Assembly: GCA_018815765.1 (NCBI GenBank)
Contig: JAHIWM010000222.1
Coordinates: 1 to 33,415, forward strand
Reading direction: 5' to 3'
DNA length: 33,415 nt
From: Gammaproteobacteria bacterium
GTDB taxonomy: Bacteria > Pseudomonadota > Gammaproteobacteria > Enterobacterales > Alteromonadaceae
The notes beneath the pieces were generated by a model. It searched no databases. It was given only the letters and a program-made list of their open reading frames with translations, and was not told the origin of the DNA. Positions within the stretch are counted from its first letter, which is position 1; every line of letters starts with the position of its first letter. Positions 32,429 through 33,415 of this stretch are shown in pieces. The position numbers and the translations under genes are program-made.

Positions 32429-33415
32429 GGCTGTACCGCCTCCGCTTTTTCCGCTGATAAGCCAAGCTTCGATGCGAGTTCACCTTTTGACGCGTTACAC
32501 AAATCAAAAGCCGCCTTTGCTGCTTTTCTGGTCACGGATACAGTTGGATCGTCAGCTTTCTTTTGGCTCAAAACATGAAGGAGGGAATTACAGTTATCTC
32601 TGTTATTTTTCCAGTCCACATAGTTTGAAATGATGTCCTTCATCGCATCAAAGGGGGTCGGTACATAGTGCATCTCAACATAAGCCGGCCAATGCAAACT
32701 CACCAATGTATCGATAAAGTTCTGAAATTTTGGCTGCTGGATCAGCGTCACGTAATCTGGAAAAATCAGGCTGGCTGTTAAAAAATATGGCGCTACGACC
32801 TGGGGTTGTGGGTTGCCCACCAGCAGTATAGATTCAATCAGCAAAAAGCCTTTTCGTTGAGTGGACAGCCAGAGCAATTGGTCCGCGTACTGTTGGTAAT
32901 CTTCTGCGGTGACAGCAGAAGAACAGACGATATCCATCAAGCATTGATTGCCCTCAATCAATTGATGTTTTTTATCTTGCCCTTGACCACGAATAACTGA
33001 AATATCCGAATCAGCTAAGCGATAACTTGGCTCGCAATTGTTTAACCAGTCGTGGAAATCTGGGGCATCAAGCAAGGCATACAATTTTCCGCCCAGAGAT
33101 CGCCAGCGTCTAGGCAAACCGAGTAAAATACCTGCTTTATGCTCAAAGGCCGAAAAGTGTTCAAAATCAGAGGGTTTTAACCTAGCTTCGGAAAAAATCT
33201 TTGTCTGATCAACTTCTCCATCCAGGGTTGGAAAAACTGGTCTGTGCCACCACTGTTGTTTTGCTGCATTGCTACCGCCTTTGGCGTCAACAGTATTGGA
33301 ACTGGCGGCTTCATGCATACAGAGTCCATTGATAATTGAGGCATCACCGGGCATAGGTAACAGCTTGATTGCACTAACATTGAAGGCGCGAGTGCGGTTA
33401 TAGGACAACAATTCA
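32425..33415 (-). CDS. C-terminal end of a large eCIS protein, cut by the window edge
   Basis: The frame is open to the right edge without a stop, and the only candidate start near it is a TTG, so the 5' part is outside. About 330 residues are visible. The segment TASLIFPDYVTLIQQPKFQNFI...LHWPAYVEMHYV follows a pattern that I associate with the C-terminal domain of large baseplate-linked proteins in eCIS clusters (a strand with a Phe/Pro-rich core, then PAHv/PAYv). The coupling by ATGA overlap to the tape-measure gene supports a common function. The exact homologue (for example an Afp11/Afp12-type protein) cannot be fixed from this part. Confidence 0.65.
   Translation of the reverse strand, partial: ELLSYNRTRAFNVSAIKLLPMPGDASIINGLCMHEAASSNTVDAKGGSNAAKQQWWHRPVFPTLDGEVDQTKIFSEARLKPSDFEHFSAFEHKAGILLGLPRRWRSLGGKLYALLDAPDFHDWLNNCEPSYRLADSDISVIRGQGQDKKHQLIEGNQCLMDIVCSSAVTAEDYQQYADQLLWLSTQRKGFLLIESILLVGNPQPQVVAPYFLTASLIFPDYVTLIQQPKFQNFIDTLVSLHWPAYVEMHYVPTPFDAMKDIISNYVDWKNNRDNCNSLLHVLSQKKADDPTVSVTRKAAKAAFDLCNASKGELASKLGLSAEKAEAVQP

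Overview
The window looks like chromosomal DNA of a free-living aquatic gammaproteobacterium, probably near Rheinheimera or the Alteromonadales/Chromatiales. The reasons are the msrC-proQ-prc gene order, a bkd-type branched-chain 2-oxoacid dehydrogenase operon, an astE gene and an SbtA-type bicarbonate transporter beside a LysR regulator. The genus is inferred from protein character only. Two zones are clear: a housekeeping half (1 to about 17370) and an accessory half (about 17370 to 33415).

Housekeeping half. On the minus strand, read right to left, msrC, a small acidic protein, proQ and prc (cut by the left edge) form a tight cluster at 1-3118. Next come a SIMPL/YggE-like periplasmic protein, an exported M1 aminopeptidase and a eukaryotic-like Ser/Thr kinase whose gene lies 14 bases upstream of the peptidase gene. 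The bkd operon follows (E1 alpha, E1 beta, E2 with two lipoyl domains, then a strong terminator). astE and an EamA-family transporter complete the minus-strand run. A secreted catalase-like haem peroxidase is on the plus strand. It converges on a LysR regulator that is divergent from an SbtA-family permease. A tRNA-Pro(GGG) gene with its own terminator closes this half.

Accessory half. Directly after the tRNA is a plus-strand regulator (unassigned N-terminal domain plus a TolB/FlgO-like domain). A long minus-strand cluster follows, read from 33415 down to 18869. It encodes the C-terminal end of a large protein cut by the right edge, a 1367-residue contractile-injection-system tape-measure-family protein, two helical/coiled-coil proteins of unknown function (607 and 287 aa), an unassigned 280-aa protein, an AAA+ ATPase of the Afp15/Pvc15 type, and three cargo-like proteins. 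One cargo protein carries an intact eCIS-core (DUF4157) domain with an HEAWH motif. A second has the same 50-residue leader but has lost the core. This is the terminal module of an extracellular contractile injection system (eCIS). Sheath, tube and baseplate genes are not in the window and, if present, should lie to the right of 33415.

The most informative observation is a 245-bp, roughly 92% identical direct repeat. It duplicates the last codons of the ATPase gene together with the ribosome-binding site and 50-codon leader of the cargo gene. A broken ATPase 3' end therefore sits in front of the second cargo gene. This points to cargo genes being acquired or swapped as cassettes between a conserved ATPase tail/leader and variable C-terminal domains. 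Other points worth follow-up are the 280-aa protein, whose motif pattern weakly recalls gasdermin pore formers, and the 607-aa protein with a duplicated beta domain.
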